From Meiothermus sp. (GTDB lineage: Bacteria; Deinococcota; Deinococci; Deinococcales; Thermaceae), in the NCBI RefSeq assembly GCF_026004075.1, contig NZ_BPIK01000001.1, positions 1,156,041 to 1,220,040 of the forward strand: DNA of 64,000 nucleotides. Reading direction: 5' to 3'. Both the position numbers and the translations under genes were made by a program. Position 1 is the stretch's first letter. Each line of letters opens with the position of its first letter. Positions 62,017 through 64,000 of this stretch are shown piece by piece. The notes beneath the pieces were generated by a model. The model was not told the origin of the DNA. It did no database searches and was given only the letters and a program-made list of their open reading frames with translations.

Positions 62017-64000
62017 TCACAGCCCCAGGGCTGCCGAAACGATCGCCTGCTGCTCTTTATCGTGCACTTTTTTCGAGCCCACTGCCGGGCTGCTGGACTC
62101 GGGCCGGGCCACCACGCGCAACGGGTGCCCAAACATGCGGTCGCCAAAGCGGGCCCGGATAAACCACCAGGCTCCCATGTTGGCAGGTTCTTCCTGCACC
62201 CAGACCACCTCGGTTGGCTCGGGGTAGGGGGCCAGGGCAGCCTCGAGCTCTTTGTTCGGGAAGGGATACAGCTGCTCGAGGCGAACGATGTCCACATCGT
62301 CTTTCTGAGCGGCCTTGCGGGCGGCCTCGAGGTCGTAAAAAACCTTCCCCGAGCAGAGTATGACCCGCTTGGCTTTGCTGTTGGGCGTACCGGCCAGTAC
62401 GCGCTGGAACCGACCTTGCGCCAGCTCCTCGAGGCGGGAGACCGCATCGGGGTTACGCAGGAGGCTCTTGGGGGTCATCACAATAAGGGGCTTACGCCAG
62501 GGCCGCACCACCTGACGGCGCAGCAGGTGGAAGTACTGGGCTGGGGTGGTGGGGTAGGCGACCTGCATGTTGTCGTTGGAGCAAAGCTGCAAGAAGCGCT
62601 CGAGGCGGGCGCTGCTGTGCTCGGGGCCGCCCCCCTCCATGCCGTGCGGGAGCAGCAGCACAATCCCCGAAAGTCGGCTCCACTTGGCCTCGGCCGAGGC
62701 GATAAACTGGTCGATAATCACCTGAGCCGTGTTGACGAAGTCGCCATACTGGGCCTCCCAGCCCACCAGGGCCTCGGGCATATCCAGGCTATAGCCGTAC
62801 TCAAAGCCCAGCACCCCCGCTTCCGATAGGGCCGAGTTGTACAGCTCTACCGGGGCCTGCCCTTCAGCCAGGTGATTGGCTGGGATATACCGTTCCCCAG
62901 TGATGTGATCGGTGTAGCCGCCGTGACGCTGGGTAAAGGTTCCCCGTACCACATCCTGCCCGGAGATGCGTACTCGGTGCCCCTCCACCGCCAGCGAAGC
63001 AAAGGCCAGCATCTCGGCAGCGGCCCAGTCCAACGGGCGCTTGCCTAGCCCCATCTCGCGCCGGGCCTCCACGAACCGCGCCAGCTTGGGGTGTAACTGA
63101 AAACCCTCGGGTAGGTGGGTTAGCCGCTCCATTAAGGCCGCGAGCTTCTCCGTGGCAACCCCGGTCTCAGGGTCGGGAACCCCTTCCTCCGGGCCGCCCA
63201 GATAGCCCTTCCAGACCCCACCACCGGCAGGGGGGCGGGTGGGTGTGGGTTCCCGTCGGGCCCCTGAGAAGGCGGCCTCGAGGGTGTCCTGATATTGTTT
63301 GGCCAGGGCTTCACAGGCTTCGGGGGTGCACAGGCCTTCCTGCTCGAGCTTAGCCTGGTAGCTAAGGTACAGGGGCTTCTTGGCCGCAATGCGGCGGTAC
63401 ATATCGGGCTGGGTAAAGCTGGGCTCGTCGGTTTCGTTGTGGCCGCGCTTGCGGTAACCAATCAGGTCGATGAACACGTCTCGCTTGAACTCCTTGCGGA
63501 AGTCCATGGCCAGCGCTACCACGCCCACCAGGGCCTCGGGGTCTTCGGCATTGACGTGGAAGATGGGGGACTCCACCATCTTGGCGATCTCGGTGGAGTA
63601 ACGCCCGGCGGTGTACTCGTGGGGCTCGGTGGTGAAGCCCACCTGGTTATTCAGGATGATATGCACTGCCCCGCCCACGGTGTAAGCCGGCAGTCCAGAA
63701 ATATTAAGTGTTTCCTGCACGATGCCTTCGCCAATAAAAGCAGCATCGCCGTGCACCAGCAAGAGCATGCCTTTTTCCCGCTTTACATCCCCAAAGCGGT
63801 CTTGCTTGGCGCGGGTTCGACCCATAGCCACCGGGGCCACAAACTCCAGGTGGGAGGGGTTGAAGTTGAGCGACAGATGCAGCTTGCCGTAAGGGGTCTC
63901 GATATCGTTGGAATAGCCCAGGTGGTACTTCACATCGCCGTGGTAGCCCTCGGGAAAGTGCTCCTCGAACTCCAGGAAGATGTCCCGCATGGGCTTCTTA
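62017..64000 (-). CDS. sucA: 2-oxoglutarate dehydrogenase E1, partial (C-terminal part)
   Basis: The frame is open to the right edge, so the N-terminus is outside the window; about 661 codons are visible. The TPP-binding part shows LSLNFNPSHLEFVAPVAMGR, VHGDAAFIGEGIVQETLNIS, AVHIILNNQVGFTTEPHEYT and the NAEDPEA motif. The C-terminal transketolase-like part has FEYGYSLDMPEALVGWEAQYGDF. It decarboxylates 2-oxoglutarate and reductively succinylates the lipoyl arm of SucB. First gene of the sucA-sucB-lpd operon; 76 nt separate it from sucB. Confidence 0.96.
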   Translation of the reverse strand, partial: KKPMRDIFLEFEEHFPEGYHGDVKYHLGYSNDIETPYGKLHLSLNFNPSHLEFVAPVAMGRTRAKQDRFGDVKREKGMLLLVHGDAAFIGEGIVQETLNISGLPAYTVGGAVHIILNNQVGFTTEPHEYTAGRYSTEIAKMVESPIFHVNAEDPEALVGVVALAMDFRKEFKRDVFIDLIGYRKRGHNETDEPSFTQPDMYRRIAAKKPLYLSYQAKLEQEGLCTPEACEALAKQYQDTLEAAFSGARREPTPTRPPAGGGVWKGYLGGPEEGVPDPETGVATEKLAALMERLTHLPEGFQLHPKLARFVEARREMGLGKRPLDWAAAEMLAFASLAVEGHRVRISGQDVVRGTFTQRHGGYTDHITGERYIPANHLAEGQAPVELYNSALSEAGVLGFEYGYSLDMPEALVGWEAQYGDFVNTAQVIIDQFIASAEAKWSRLSGIVLLLPHGMEGGGPEHSSARLERFLQLCSNDNMQVAYPTTPAQYFHLLRRQVVRPWRKPLIVMTPKSLLRNPDAVSRLEELAQGRFQRVLAGTPNSKAKRVILCSGKVFYDLEAARKAAQKDDVDIVRLEQLYPFPNKELEAALAPYPEPTEVVWVQEEPANMGAWWFIRARFGDRMFGHPLRVVARPESSSPAVGSKKVHDKEQQAIVSAALGL

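Overview
The window looks like a chromosomal segment of a Meiothermus-type member of the Thermaceae (Deinococcus-Thermus phylum). RpoB, RpoC, TrpC and SodA read almost residue for residue like the Thermus thermophilus proteins as I remember them. GC is about 60%, the palindrome CTCGAG is extremely frequent, and many genes have a TANNNT -10 box 6-9 nt before the start codon with no Shine-Dalgarno (leaderless transcripts). I see no phage, insertion sequence or CRISPR array. The content is mostly core metabolism and information processing, with a few accessory or decaying genes.

Layout, left to right. 1-4.6 kb: the start of an RNA methyltransferase (minus), then a TAXI/TRAP uptake system (binding protein, terminator, fused permease) and a small membrane protein. 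4.5-9.9 kb: patatin-like hydrolase, trpC, and a 1089-residue BTAD/AAA/TPR regulator. 10-15 kb: a surface lipoprotein, then sodA, fumC and an MFS transporter on the minus strand. 15.3-18 kb: a minus-strand, translationally coupled operon vapB-vapC-LpxB-like-GT2. 18-24.2 kb: mfd, a decaying HEPN/MNT toxin-antitoxin locus, a B12-binding mutase subunit, an AhpD-like protein, a small membrane protein, a TetR regulator, tRNA-His and tRNA-Leu. 24.3-30.3 kb: an SQR-like flavoprotein, tig, clpP-clpX, a zinc peptidase and spoVS. 30.3-41.4 kb: gltB, two tandem protoglobins, and the glycine cleavage genes gcvT-gcvH-[tandem glycine riboswitch]-gcvP. 41.5-45.3 kb: metY-metX (minus) behind a SAM-I riboswitch, tRNA-Gln, and a degenerate receiver-domain protein. 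45.4-56.1 kb: a class A penicillin-binding protein, rpoB and rpoC. 56-59.3 kb: class II aldolase, small orphan, alpha/beta hydrolase without its nucleophile, P460-like cytochrome and a Crp/Fnr regulator. 59.3-64 kb: lpd, sucB and sucA (minus; sucA runs off the right edge).

Functional links. tig-clpP-clpX is a proteostasis block. gcvT/H/P and the sucA-sucB-lpd complex both use lipoyl carriers, and lpd can serve both. metY-metX is feedback controlled by SAM and gcvP by glycine, both through RNA leaders. The least ordinary points are: the SAM-I leader with a readable four-segment anti-Shine-Dalgarno switch; the HEPN/MNT locus with an amber codon and a second HEPN fossil; the tandem leaderless protoglobins; a toxin-antitoxin pair that heads a glycolipid-type operon; and an aldolase whose 3' end is followed by a 79-bp-period fossil of a paralogue. 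I found no multi-gene system that I would call wholly undescribed.
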